NCBI GenBank assembly: GCA_963920635.1
Contig: OY987299.1
Span: 65,392,692-65,456,691 of the forward strand
Length of the DNA: 64,000 nt
Direction of reading: 5' to 3'
Source: Pseudeuparius sepicola
Lineage: Eukaryota > Arthropoda > Insecta > Coleoptera > Anthribidae
Made by a program: the position numbers and the translations under genes. The notes beneath the pieces are model-generated. The model worked only from the letters and a program-made list of their open reading frames with translations. It ran no database searches and was not told the origin of the DNA. This document shows positions 21,208-30,393 of the stretch, one piece after another; within the stretch, counting starts at the first letter, position 1, and the number at the start of each line of letters is the position of its first letter.

Positions 21208-21401
21208 ATGAGATTCCTGTATGAGGAATGAGGGTTCGCCGGCCGGTCGGTGGCAGAATACAAAATACAATGCGCGCATATTATGACAAATATAGTAGTT
21301 TTTTAAGACATGGCAGTAATGCATGAGTTTTTTCTTTGCTTAATAATATTTATTTTTTATACCTGTGATTCACTTTATATAATAATTATAATAATAATTC
21401 G
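21208..21401 (+). pseudogene. Decayed non-LTR element, downstream remnant with (AAT)n-rich tail
   Basis: Resumes the fragment split by the BEL insertion. It has stops in the frame that continued from upstream and ends in an A/T-rich tail with repeated AAT/TAA near 21379-21401, as for non-LTR elements with microsatellite 3' ends. Directly after it is a CTAGGAGTACCCCA motif, seen again near 25096 after another (TAA)n run. Confidence 0.5.
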
Positions 21402-22451
21402 GGACCTCTCAACACTCCAAACTAGGAGTACCCCACTAACTTCGAAGTTGGCTATTTTTTTCATATAAACTTTTTCTTTTTCAAGATACGGATTGCGTTT
21501 AATATTTTAAGTGGTTTTGGATTGTATAATACCACAGATTTTTTTTATACCAAAAATCATGAAAGATTTGGTAAACCTCTGAATTCACAGAAAAAGTTTT
21601 TATTGAAAATGTATTTTTAAATGGCAGTAAATAAAAATGCAATACTTAGTGTATTGATCTTGCCTAATATTTTCATGTGTCGAAACCTGACAAAGTGACT
21701 GATTTTTTTCACCAAAAAAACTGTTAGCTAGCAAAGTTTTTCCAACATGGTTTTCGAAGAGCAAGAACGATAGCTTCAAATATTTACAATTTTAGTGTAG
21801 AGGCACTATATTAAACTGTGTTGCTTTAAACCCATGATCTTGAAGAGGTCAAGAGTATGCCTGGTTTTTGAAGTCTGGGCCGACTTTTTTCCGCCATGTT
21901 TTTTGGGATTGTTGCAAACAATAACAGCAACAGTAAGTTTGTGGGAGGATCTGAAATTGGAGGGATTTGATTGTCTCCGAATGTCAAGGATACATCAAGA
22001 TCCATTAGAAAATTTCGACACAGCGGGCCCTTTTTTCAAAACTAAGGAAATAATCGGACTTTTTAAAAAAACTTTTCTTGAGAGACCCTGTACATACATC
22101 AAAATATTTGCTTATAAAAAAAACTAAGATTTTCTAAATTTCTAGGCGGTTCCAACAAAGTTTTTAGAATTTATGTACAGGGTTAGCAATTTTTTTCAAA
22201 CAAATAAAAATTTGAGTTTAGAGTAGCAATATCAAATTTACATGGAGACTACTTTAAGGTTATTTTTAACTTCGCAGTTTTACAGTAAGTAAATAACATT
22301 TGTTAATTTTTTAGAGACAACCTGTATATTTTATATTCTTTAGATAGGGACCTCTAGGGTCACCCCAAATTTAACGATAATAAGGATTTTTATATACTTA
22401 TCGCTTATATTCAGGGAGATATTAGTTACCTCTATGCTACTTATATCATTA
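21402..22451. other. Unassigned AT-rich stretch
   Basis: No gene is recognised. ACCCTGTACAT near 22085 and ATGTACAGGGT near 22173 are inverted and resemble mariner-type ends ~95 bp apart, perhaps a tiny MITE. The ORF at 21834-22127 (97 residues) has no recognisable motif. Confidence 0.4.
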
Positions 22452-22453
22452 TA

Positions 22454-23814
22454 GACCTGGAGCTGAAAATCGCACATGACGAGCACCACAACGAAACTTT
22501 ATGGGGGCGATAGCCAGTAAAATGTGGAATAGAACTATAGAAGTATGGCGGCATGTGGGTGTCACCTATACCGCTTTTTTTTTTAAGAAAAATGCAAAAA
22601 AAATTGCGATTTTTTATAATAGGCACCAGACTGAATCTTTCTTTATATTGTTTATTTGTTAGCAGCAGTACGGCTGGCGTATGCTTATTAATGATTATGA
22701 ACGTGCCATACCATTCTGGTGTCTAACCCTCCGCCATACTAACAGTAAGACGTCGACTTTTTCACTCACCCTTGTATCATAAGCACCAGTATGGCGGTTC
22801 GTTTTTGTGGAAATTACGGTGAAACGTGAGTATTGGTGCACCGCCATACCGATGGTGTGTCTCTAAAGTATCGCCATACCGTAAAATGTAGCTTTTCTAA
22901 CGGCACCATGTTAACAGGGTACAAAAGATACTTATCACTGATACATATTTTGATATATAGGTATCGCGATAGATACCGTAAACGGGGTTACTTTGCGCCT
23001 GTCAGGATAACTTTGCACCAATGTTGTTATTTATATTATACAGTGACCGGCAGAAAGTTGGACACAAATGGAAAACTTTTTTATTATTAATTTCTCAGAA
23101 AATTTGATTCTTGATAAAAGTTGGTGCATCATTTCAAACTCAAAACGCACATATCAAAATTTAAATATCTCTTTTTGGATACGAGGTAGATTCAAAAATG
23201 TCAAAATAACTCAAGAGTAAAGTACCCTTATTTTTTAAAATACGGTAAAAAGTTACTTATAAAAGTTGTTTGGAATCAAAGGTGGATGTCAGATTTAAAG
23301 GCACAGCCACCTAGTAAAAAAAAAGAAATTTATCTTTTTTGTATTTTTTTCGACCACCCTGTGTAAGTATTACAAAAAACAAAATACCGCAAGCGCAACT
23401 TATCGTCGGATAACACATGAATTTGCTACTAAACTTGAATTTTGTTCGATTAGCAGCTAGAAATTTAAATTAGTTACCTACAAAAAGTAGGCTTGGTGCT
23501 TGTAATTGAAAAGTGGTTGAAAAAGTGGACACGTTCCTATCAGTATGGCGGACTGTTAGCGACGCCGCATCGGTATGGCGCGTATGCCAGCCGTACTGCT
23601 GCTAACAAATAAACAATATAAAGAAAGATTCAGTCTGGTGCCTATTATAAAAAATCGAAATTTTTTTGCATCTTTGTTTTAAAAAAAGTGGTATAGGCGA
23701 CACCCACATGCCGCCATACTTCTATAGTTCTATTCCACATTTCACTGGCTATCGCCCCCATAAAGTTTCGTTGTGGTGCTCGTCATGTGCGATTTTCAGT
23801 CCCGGCTCCCGGTC
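22454..23814. mobile_element. MITE with GACC ends, TA duplication and clustered GTATGGCGG motifs
   Basis: Arms of about 240 bp (GACCTGGAGCTGAAAATC at the left, complement at the right with GGAGCCGGGAC) are flanked by TA at 22452-22453 and 23815-23816. The interior carries at least nine copies of the octamer GTATGGCG or its complement, in both orientations. A probable nested mariner-type insert begins at about 23040 (ACAGTGACCGGCAGAAAGT) and ends near 23366 (CACCCTGTGTA). No transposase is seen. Confidence 0.8.
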
Positions 23815-23816
23815 TA

Positions 23817-24701
23817 TTAGATATGGTTAAAAACCAATTTGAAGCCGAGCTTGAAGCAGACGTATATTCAATAACATATTGCAATCCTAAACTTTGTTCC
23901 TAAACCTATTTTTTAATACTTTTTAAATAACTTTAAAATATATTTTTATAATACTTTATTTTTTTGTTAAGACAATAAATATTATTTTATTAGTGCATCG
24001 GTGCATCGATCGTCTGTCTCTTACATAAGATCCAAAATTATTAAACGTCATGATAAGTAGATTTCAAAAATGCAAAAGTCTACAAGGTGTTCTATTAAAA
24101 AAAACATAGGTAAGTTTGGTTTGTCACCCTTATGATGACATTATGCTCAAACATTTTATGTCCTAGCAATGGCAGTTAGGTGTTGTGCTCATGCGAAGAA
24201 ATGAAATGAAGGGGCTTCAGAATATTGAATAGTTTATAACATTTATTTAATTTACAGAAGGGACAATACAAGGTACATTAAAGTTTTGATAACATTTAGA
24301 GATTAGATAGACTGACAGAGATATTAGCAAGACTGACAGAGGCAAATAAATAAAATATAAATATATATACTTACATTAGAAACATCCCATATTTTTCTGT
24401 TGCTTCACCATTCAGCGAGTGCCCTTCGAAGTTAATTGTAGAGAATTTCTCACATGAATGGGATAAAGAGAAATAATAAAGTTTTAGTTAAGAGCGTCTG
24501 TCTCTGCGATAAGTTTATAACAATTTATTATTTTCCTTAGTCCCATTCCTATGGAAAAGTATCTTAAACTATTTCAAATCTCGTTGTTTTATAATAGCAA
24601 GCAACATTTGTTTTTTATAATGCTTACGGGGTTCAACTCTCATATTTTAGCTTTTGTTATCTTTGATTTCAGGGCTTCCATTTCCAGTCAATGACTGTGC
24701 A
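23817..24701. other. Unassigned stretch
   Basis: AT-rich, with no ORF or repeat structure I can support. Confidence 0.4.
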
Positions 24702-24705
24702 TTAA

Positions 24706-25053
24706 GACTCAGTGTATACCACGTGCATGGTGATTCAACATTTTGACCCATAAAATGGCTTTTTTCGGTCTGTAGCGAGCAACACGCATACTTTTAAACT
24801 TTTGGTCAATACAAATTTTAATCTAAGTAATTACTCACATTTCGAGACAAAAATTATTTAAAAATATTTATCACAATGGCCGTTATTAGTATTTCCGCAA
24901 AAAGCCTAATAACGGCCATTGTGATAAATATTTTTAAATAATTTTTGTCTCAAAATGTGAGTAATTACTTAGATTAAAATTTGTATTGACCAAAAGTTAA
25001 AAATTTTATGGGTCAAAATGTTGAATCACCACGTACCTGCTGTACATTGAGCC
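24706..25053. mobile_element. Palindromic MITE with TTAA flanks (piggyBac-type)
   Basis: The arms pair almost end to end around a centre near 24893-24906 (TAATAACGGCCATTGTGATA and complement). The terminal stretch GACTCAGTGTA pairs with TACATTGAGCC. TTAA flanks it at 24702-24705 and 25054-25057. The left arm has ~30 bp (GGCTTTTTTCGGTCTGTAGC and following) that are absent from the right arm. At 348 bp it is far too small to code. Confidence 0.8.
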
Positions 25054-25143
25054 TTAATAATAATAATAATTCTCACCATCACAATACTCTAAACTAGGAG
25101 TACCCCAGAGGCAACTGAATGCTTGTGCGGGGGAGGATGCCAA

Positions 25144-25306
25144 ATAGATAAACACCTTCACCAATGTCATACAGGAAAAGGGATCATTCCTGTTGGAATC
25201 CGTCCTGCCAAAACTGCAGGAACAGATTTCCGAGACACTCCGGGACCGGTTTTATGCAGGAATGGTCCCTTTCCTGTATGACATTGGTGAAGGTGTTTAT
25301 CTATTT
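25144..25306. repeat. Short inverted duplication
   Basis: AAATAGATAAACACCTTCAC and the following CAATGTCATACAGGAAA (25144-25180) reappear in reverse complement at about 25269-25306, around a ~90 bp unique loop. Loop plus right arm read open as ...ETLRDRFYAGMVPFLYDIGE..., which I do not recognise. Such structures arise by fold-back template switching. Confidence 0.7.
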
Positions 25307-25592
25307 TTTACGAAAACTTGTGGAATCAACAGCCGGTAGGGGTGTTTGCCCTCGGACCAGTTGTTTGTATTGGTCAAATAATCAATAAGTATGTCAATCT
25401 TACAAACAGCGTTTATTTTTTATCATTAGGTGCATCCAAAGTTTTAAATATATCTTGTTTCACTTTTACCGGGTAACTATTTTGTCACTGTAATTCTGAA
25501 ACTTCCTGATTTTTAACCTAGACTCTTCATCACTCCATTTTTTCTAATAAAAGTTCTTTTCATTACCTGATTTTCGCTTTTTTCTATCTTAT

Positions 25593-25835
25593 TCAATTTT
25601 TTATTTTGGTTCTTTGTTGATCCTTTGTTACCTGATTTTTTTTTTTGTTTTTTTTTTTCTCTTTTAGTTTGTCATCCAACTCTTCATCTGTTTTGTTACT
25701 ACTTTTCAAGTTTAATTTATCTTTCGTTTCATTTTCTTCATCGTTATCGCTTTCACTCTTTGTTACAATGCAGTCATCCACAGTAACTTCATCCAGATTT
25801 TTTCCTGTCATTTTTTCCATATTTCCCCTTTCCAT
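25593..25835 (-). CDS. Acidic/lysine-rich low-complexity ORF, uncertain
   Basis: An 80-residue minus-strand ORF starting with ATG and rich in D, E, K and N (for example ESDNDEENETKDKLNLK), ending in a lysine/asparagine-rich tail that matches the poly-T tract at 25637-25660. It could be a fragment of an element's ORF1 or of a host exon. Low complexity makes chance or slippage plausible. No neighbouring exon is identified. Confidence 0.25.
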   Translation of the reverse strand: MERGNMEKMTGKNLDEVTVDDCIVTKSESDNDEENETKDKLNLKSSNKTDEELDDKLKEKKKNKKKNQVTKDQQRTKIKN

Positions 25836-25893
25836 ATTTATTAGAATTTTACTTACTTTAGCAAGCTGTACAGTCTCATCAGAAAGGCGATAG

Positions 25894-26165
25894 TATTTTC
25901 TATGGACTCATATGTCTATAGGGCGGAATATATGCATTTAATTAATCTCGGCGCTAGGAAAAAAATTATTAAGAAAAGTGGTTCAGAATGACCATCTCTA
26001 TTACCCAAAAAAAGGATGCCAGTTATTTCAGACTCACCCTGTATTATCCACATTAGAATATCGCAATAGGTTTAATTAGGTAGGTAACTGGTGTTTAGCA
26101 AGTAAGCAATATTTTTAGTACTAAGTAGAACAATCACTTTTGTAACAAGAAGGTCAGGGCCTGGG
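25894..26165. other. Unassigned stretch
   Basis: An ACTCACCCTGTATTATCC near 26032 resembles a solitary mariner-type terminus. Nothing else is visible. Confidence 0.35.
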
Positions 26166-26403
26166 CACTTTTTAGTTCGTGACTCGGATCACGAGCGGCG
26201 CTTCGGGCGTTACTGAGCAAGGTTGGCAATACCAAAGTCGCCAAACTTTTGCAAAAGTTGGCAGTGATATGTCGTCATGAGAGATTTTGTTGATTTTATT
26301 CCATTGTTTTCGTTTGCGCGTCATTTTAATTTTGAATTTTTGGCATCGTTTTCGAAATATTATTATTTGATCTGTTTTCAAGTTTGAGTGCTTTCCAATC
26401 CAC

Positions 26404-26961
26404 ATGAGAGTGTTAAATTTTATAAGAAGAATTATGCGGCATTTTCCGCAAGACCCTCGGGTAAGTTGGTTTGTTTGATAGAAATAATATCATTTGTGGC
26501 TAATAAAAGGGCAAAATATTGTATTGCTTGAGATATACAACCTTTTCCCAGAATATAAATTTAATATATTTAGTTTGACAATGAATTTTTTTTGGGTAAA
26601 ATTAGCAGGGTTTTTTCCACAATTCGATAGGTAATTCAATTATAGTGTAGCCAGTTAAAATAATTTTTCTTCTCCATGAATGAAAACTTTCCATTGAAAA
26701 TCCCCTAACTCAACCAATACAATTATATCCTGATTTGTTTTTCTTTTGCAGCTTTTTTTTGCGTGGATACCAGCAATTCAACGCAAAGATTTGTTGAGCC
26801 GAAATCAAAAAGACATCATTAATAACTACAAAGAAAGAGAAAGTAATCCTTCAGAAGAGGAAATATTTGTCCAAAATTTGAAATCTTTTGCTCACTCATT
26901 GCACTCAAGAAATAGGTCAGAGAGTGAATATCTGGCACAAGTTGTAGAATTTACAGTCTGA
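26404..26961 (+). CDS. Possible two-exon small gene inside the TIR element
   Basis: Exon 1 (26404-26460) starts at an ATG and encodes 19 residues (MRVLNFIRRIMRHFPQDPR). It is followed at once by a consensus donor GTAAGT. A pyrimidine-rich tract and CAG acceptor end at 26751. Exon 2 (26752-26961) continues in phase 0 with LFFAWIPAIQRKDLL... and ends at a TGA, for about 89 residues in total. A cryptic AATAAA near 27131 could serve for polyadenylation. The product is basic at the N-terminus and charged and helical-looking later (KERESNPSEEEIFVQNLK). I do not recognise it. It could be an accessory protein of the element's autonomous relative, the tail of a larger gene, or chance. Confidence 0.4.
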
Positions 26962-27179
26962 AAACTTTTTGATGGGCAAGTTAAATAAGACAAGATATAA
27001 CTTCATATTGACCCAAATTACACAACAGTGTAAAAACCAAAAGGACGTCGTTATACACTAGTAATGACTATATTATTAAAATTTAGTTTGTATAATTTAT
27101 TTCATGTAATAATTAGATGTGTATATTATAAATAAACTGCTGTTTCTACATTAGTTCACTTGTAAATTTTGTTTTTTTA

Positions 27180-27247
27180 GTATCCGCCAAATGTTTATTT
27201 TGTTGCGCATTTTTTCGCGCGCAACAAAGTAAGCACTTGGCGGATAT
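27180..27247. repeat. Subterminal hairpin of the TIR element
   Basis: TATCCGCCAA and TTGTTGCGC pair with their complements GCGCAACAA and TTGGCGGATA around an AT/GC loop, giving a stem of about 28 bp with two mismatched positions. Confidence 0.75.
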
Positions 27248-27520
27248 TACGCCAATTTATAAATTCAAATGAAATGGAATACACTCGCGCTCGGCGACGC
27301 CAGCGCCGCTCGTGGTCCGAGTCACAACTAGAAATCGTGAATTTTGAGTTTCCAATCTTTTTCATATATTATACTATTTAATCTGTGAAGAATGTTTTTG
27401 ACATTCAATCAGTCAATATACGTATGTCTTAGTATAAAGACGTCCCGCTTTTCATTTGATTACTTGGCGATCCTGCCAAAGGTACTTAAGTTTAGTGAAG
27501 TGGTGAAATAGGTGCAAGCA

Positions 27521-27748
27521 ATGGGGAAATCCTGCTCCAAAAGTCAACAAATCGAAGAAAATGGATTGGTGAACTCGAACTTTATAATACAACAGGACGA
27601 GTATAATGTCACAAAAGACGTCAGTGTACTGTATCTCATACTGCTGCTGTTGGCAATTCATTTGACGTTAAGAATATTCCAAGTTTACGAAAGAGGCTTG
27701 AAGAAGCGAATGTGTTGCAACTTGGACGCAAGTGTAAGCGCTGTATAA
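27521..27748 (+). CDS. Small predicted N-myristoylated transmembrane protein of a retroelement
   Basis: From the ATG at 27521 the ORF codes for 75 residues. It opens MGKSCSKS, which fits the N-myristoylation pattern (G2, Ser at 6) with an adjacent cysteine that could be palmitoylated. Polar sequence with VNSN follows, then a hydrophobic segment of about 20 residues (residues ~35-55, VSVLYLILLLLAIHLTLRIF), then a basic tail ERGLKKRM. The stop overlaps the TATA box of the adjacent retroelement promoter. The layout (MGxSxSK, short polar stretch, one membrane segment, basic tail) resembles short predicted proteins I associate with arthropod LTR elements. That is recollection, not a search. Its role is unknown; membrane targeting is inferred. 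Confidence 0.5.
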   Translation: MGKSCSKSQQIEENGLVNSNFIIQQDEYNVTKDVSVLYLILLLLAIHLTLRIFQVYERGLKKRMCCNLDASVSAV

Positions 27749-27750
27749 AA
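27744..27750 (+). promoter_or_regulatory. TATA box of the gypsy-like element
   Basis: TATAAAA followed by GGGG and, ~30 bp on, a CAGTTTCC/CAGGAGCC-like start region. It precedes the gag ORF by ~350 bp. Confidence 0.55.
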
Positions 27751-28095
27751 GGGGCACAAAGCATGCATATGCAGTTTCCGGGGCACAGGAGCCCTCAGTG
27801 GATAACAGCCCTGCTCGCGACGCGAGAGTGTTCTTTGCAGTGTTCTTCTAGTAGTGTGCTTAAAGCTGTAAACAATTATCGGGTGTGCATCTGTTAAGAA
27901 TAGTCAGAAGTCACGGAAGGGTAGTGCCGTGAGAGTTAAAATAGTGCGCGCAAGGTGCATCCGATGAGTCTGAGTTTTTGTTGTGTAAACTGCTAGAGTA
28001 AGTCTTGGTAATGTCCAGTGTCTAATTAAGTATAGGTAGCACTTTGTTTTTATTCGCTTGGTACTGGTTGTCCCTATTATGAACCTAGGTACTTA

Positions 28096-29063
28096 ATGCA
28101 AGATGATTTTGAAGAACTTAATCTGACAATATTACAAATCAAACAAGAAATTATTAGTCAGTGGAAAAGAGCCATCAAAAAGAATATACCAAAAACAGAT
28201 CGAGTTAGGCACAGGATCAGGGATAACTTAGTTAAATTATTTAATGACTTTACTGGTACTTTGAAGGAATTGTGATATTCTCTAGGCAATCTAGCCAAAG
28301 CTAAATACAAACAAATTTTTCAGGGAAGCAGAGATAAAGTTATCTGCTCCTTTCAAGCACTAGGAGTACGTTATAAAGTACCGATTTCTCGTATAGAAAG
28401 TATAGATCCTCTTGTTTTAAAGGACGATATCTTAGAAGACAACAGTGAATCCCAAGTTGAGGAAATCATGGCTGTTGCTGCTATGACTGCTGCAGATTTT
28501 TTTAACTTGGCCAGCAAGCTAGTGCCCACTCAGTTTGACGGGAACCCTGATATCCTAAGATCCTTTTTAGATTCATTGCAATTACTTAAAAATAACTCGA
28601 ATGATCACGCTGCAAACGCACTTGCTTTCGTAAAAACACGTCTAACCGAGAAAGCTCTCAATTTAATTACCAATGAAAACACAATCGATGCGATAGTTGA
28701 CAAGTTGAAGAGTGGCATAAAAGGTGAAAGTTCACATTTTTGTTATCTGCAAAATTGTTGAATTGCAAGCAAAATGCCAAAGATGCATCGAGTTACACTA
28801 CAGAAATGGAAATGTTAGCGGATAAGTTGCGGAAAGCGTATATCTTGGAGGGCGTACCATGCGACGTAGCTGAAAATTACGCGGTTGAAAATACAGTACG
28901 AGCGCTAAGTACCAGTGCTAACAATAAAAAAGCACGACTCATAATCCAAGCCAGAAATTTTACGTCAGTGCAAAGTCTAATGGTAAAATTTGTAAATAGC
29001 AATTCGCAAAATAGCGGCTCTAATATCTTATACTTTCGCCAAAATAGAAACTTTAATAACAGT
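28096..29063 (+). pseudogene. Gypsy-like (errantivirus-related) Gag, broken
   Basis: From an ATG at 28096 the frame runs through DFEELNLTILQIKQEIISQW, hits an in-frame TGA at 28273, and continues open to 28761 in the same frame (ADFFNLASKLVPTQFDGNPD, a typical start of the Gag core). A shift near 28740 moves the reading to another frame, open to 29066. That frame carries LADKLRKAYILEGVPCDVAE and FTSVQSLMVKFVNSN, which fit the capsid-region pattern of insect gypsy elements. The sequence is cut off at the MITE at 29066 and no protease or Pol follows. Two lesions plus truncation make it non-functional. Confidence 0.75.
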
Positions 29064-29065
29064 TA

Positions 29066-29784
29066 GACCGGAAGATAGTGACAGATTTTTGGACGTGATT
29101 TTACTCAGTATGCCTTGCAAAGGGCATTATGTGGCACATATTCTCACAATAATAAGGTATGAATCAGAGAGTCATCCTGGGTTCTTCATGTGAAAAACTT
29201 AGTTTTCAATTATTCGAAAAATATGCGTTTTGATATGATTTTATACAGGCTGCCAATGAGAAGTATGCAAGTTCTTATTATGAAAATGCTGAAAAAGGGA
29301 TGGCATACCTTTCGCCATGTCCAAGTACTGTTTAAATTGAATGTTATTTAATCATTTAAACGAGTTATTCGATGTAAAGTGTACTTGGACATGCGCGAAA
29401 GGTATGCCATCCTTTTTTCAGCATTTTCATAATAAGAACTTGCTTACTTCTCATTGGCAGCCTGTTCAGAAACGTGGGAAAATTAATTATTAAAATACAA
29501 GATCACATGGCAATAATAGCCCTTTGGACCCACCCTAATGGTATGCCTATGGTTTTCCGAGGAATTTTCTATTTGAACTTCATTATAAAAAACATGGCAG
29601 CCTATATAAAATCATATCAAAACGCATATTTTTCGAATAATTGAAAACTCAGTTTTTCACATGAAGAATCCAGGATGGCTCTCTGATTCATACCTTATTA
29701 TTGTGAGAATATGTGCCACATAATGCCCTTTGCAAGGCATACTGAGTAAAATCACGTCCAAAAATCTGTCACTATCTCCCGGTC
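29066..29784. mobile_element. Palindromic MITE, GACCGG(A/G)AGATAGTGACAG family, copy 1
   Basis: Ends GACCGGAAGATAGTGACAG and CTGTCACTATCTCCCGGTC, with TA on both sides (29064-29065 and 29785-29786). Most of the left arm pairs with the right arm, closing on an inner stem GGATGGCATACCTTTCGC / GCGAAAGGTATGCCATCC. The left arm lacks ~150 bp that are present in the right arm and in copy 2; the missing part is bounded by repeated AGGCTGCC. It lies exactly at the junction between the gypsy gag fragment and a LINE fragment. Confidence 0.88.
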
Positions 29785-29786
29785 TA

Positions 29787-30393
29787 GAAGCCACAGTCAC
29801 ATATCTTATCCTGTCCACAGTCATCATTATGTATCTTAATAGATTTTATTGGATTAGTATTGTGGTCAGATAGCAAAAAACTCATATAGTTGGTTTTGTC
29901 AATATTTAGTGAAAGTTTGCTGCAGTCCAGCCATGTTTATTGTAGATCCTGCCATGAATCACCCCTGACAATCACAGTACGGTCCCCTGGCGTACACCGC
30001 ACTCCACTCCACCAGGCTCACTGGTTTCTTTCTCAATACTGTGACCTGTTGGACAAGTATGATTTTAGGAGGTTGTTTGCCGCACCTCTTATACTAATTC
30101 TGTTGAGCCTTTGGAGTAGAATGCTGTGGTCCACGGTATCAAAGGCCTTTTTCAAGTCCTAGAAAATGGCTATGCACTTTTTTCCTTCATTGCTACACCG
30201 TGTAATACTATCCATCACACAGCAGACTGCGTCCTCCGTTCCCATTCCTGTCCTGAAACCGAACTGTTTATTTGACATGCACTGACCCCTTTCAATGTAG
30301 TTAACAAGTCTCAATTTTATGCATTTCTCAATTATTTTACTTATGTTAATTAGAAGTGCGATTGGGCGATAATTATTTTGGATCCTCTGAAAA
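29787..30393 (-). pseudogene. Non-LTR reverse transcriptase fragment (minus strand)
   Basis: Read on the minus strand, segments include NNYRPIALLINISKIIEK, then SNKQFGFRTGMGTEDAV, then [19 protein letters not shown] and [18 protein letters not shown]. These are the fingers and palm of a CR1/Jockey-like RT up to just before the expected PQG block. An amber stop precedes DLKKAFDTV, and the frame is lost after SNRSQY. It is truncated at both ends; the 3' side abuts the MITE. Confidence 0.8.

Larger units (their letters stand above)
26172..27333. mobile_element. ~1.17 kb TIR element carrying a possible small spliced gene
   Basis: About 30-bp imperfect inverted ends begin TAGTTCGTGACTCGGATCAC on the left and pair with GTGGTCCGAGTCACAACTA on the right, both running into GAGCGGCGCT-like sequence. 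A TA dinucleotide lies at each edge, but a longer target duplication is not evident. A perfect-looking hairpin TATCCGCCAAATG...CACTTGGCGGATA occupies 27180-27247 just inside the right end. The interior has no transposase but does contain a candidate two-exon gene. Confidence 0.65.
27344..28095 (+). mobile_element. LTR / 5' region of a gypsy-like retrotransposon (bounds unclear)
   Basis: Upstream of a gypsy-type gag lies a region with a strong TATA box (TATAAAA at 27744-27750) in a CpG-containing promoter-like context, and a small ORF overlapping its upstream part. I infer that it is the LTR U3/R or the 5' region of the element. No second LTR is in the window and the edges cannot be fixed. Confidence 0.5.

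Noticed and set aside
15689..21324. Numerous minus-strand ORFs (60-137 residues) opposite the BEL/Pao polyprotein
   Set aside because: They lie entirely antisense to a coding region with clear domains, have no motifs and are frame shadows.
21834..22127. 97-residue ORF as a gene
   Set aside because: No motif, no splice or promoter context, and it lies between mariner-type termini.
28468..29066. Two separate host genes
   Set aside because: Together with the upstream frame they give the ordered motifs of a gypsy-type Gag, so they are pieces of one broken gene.
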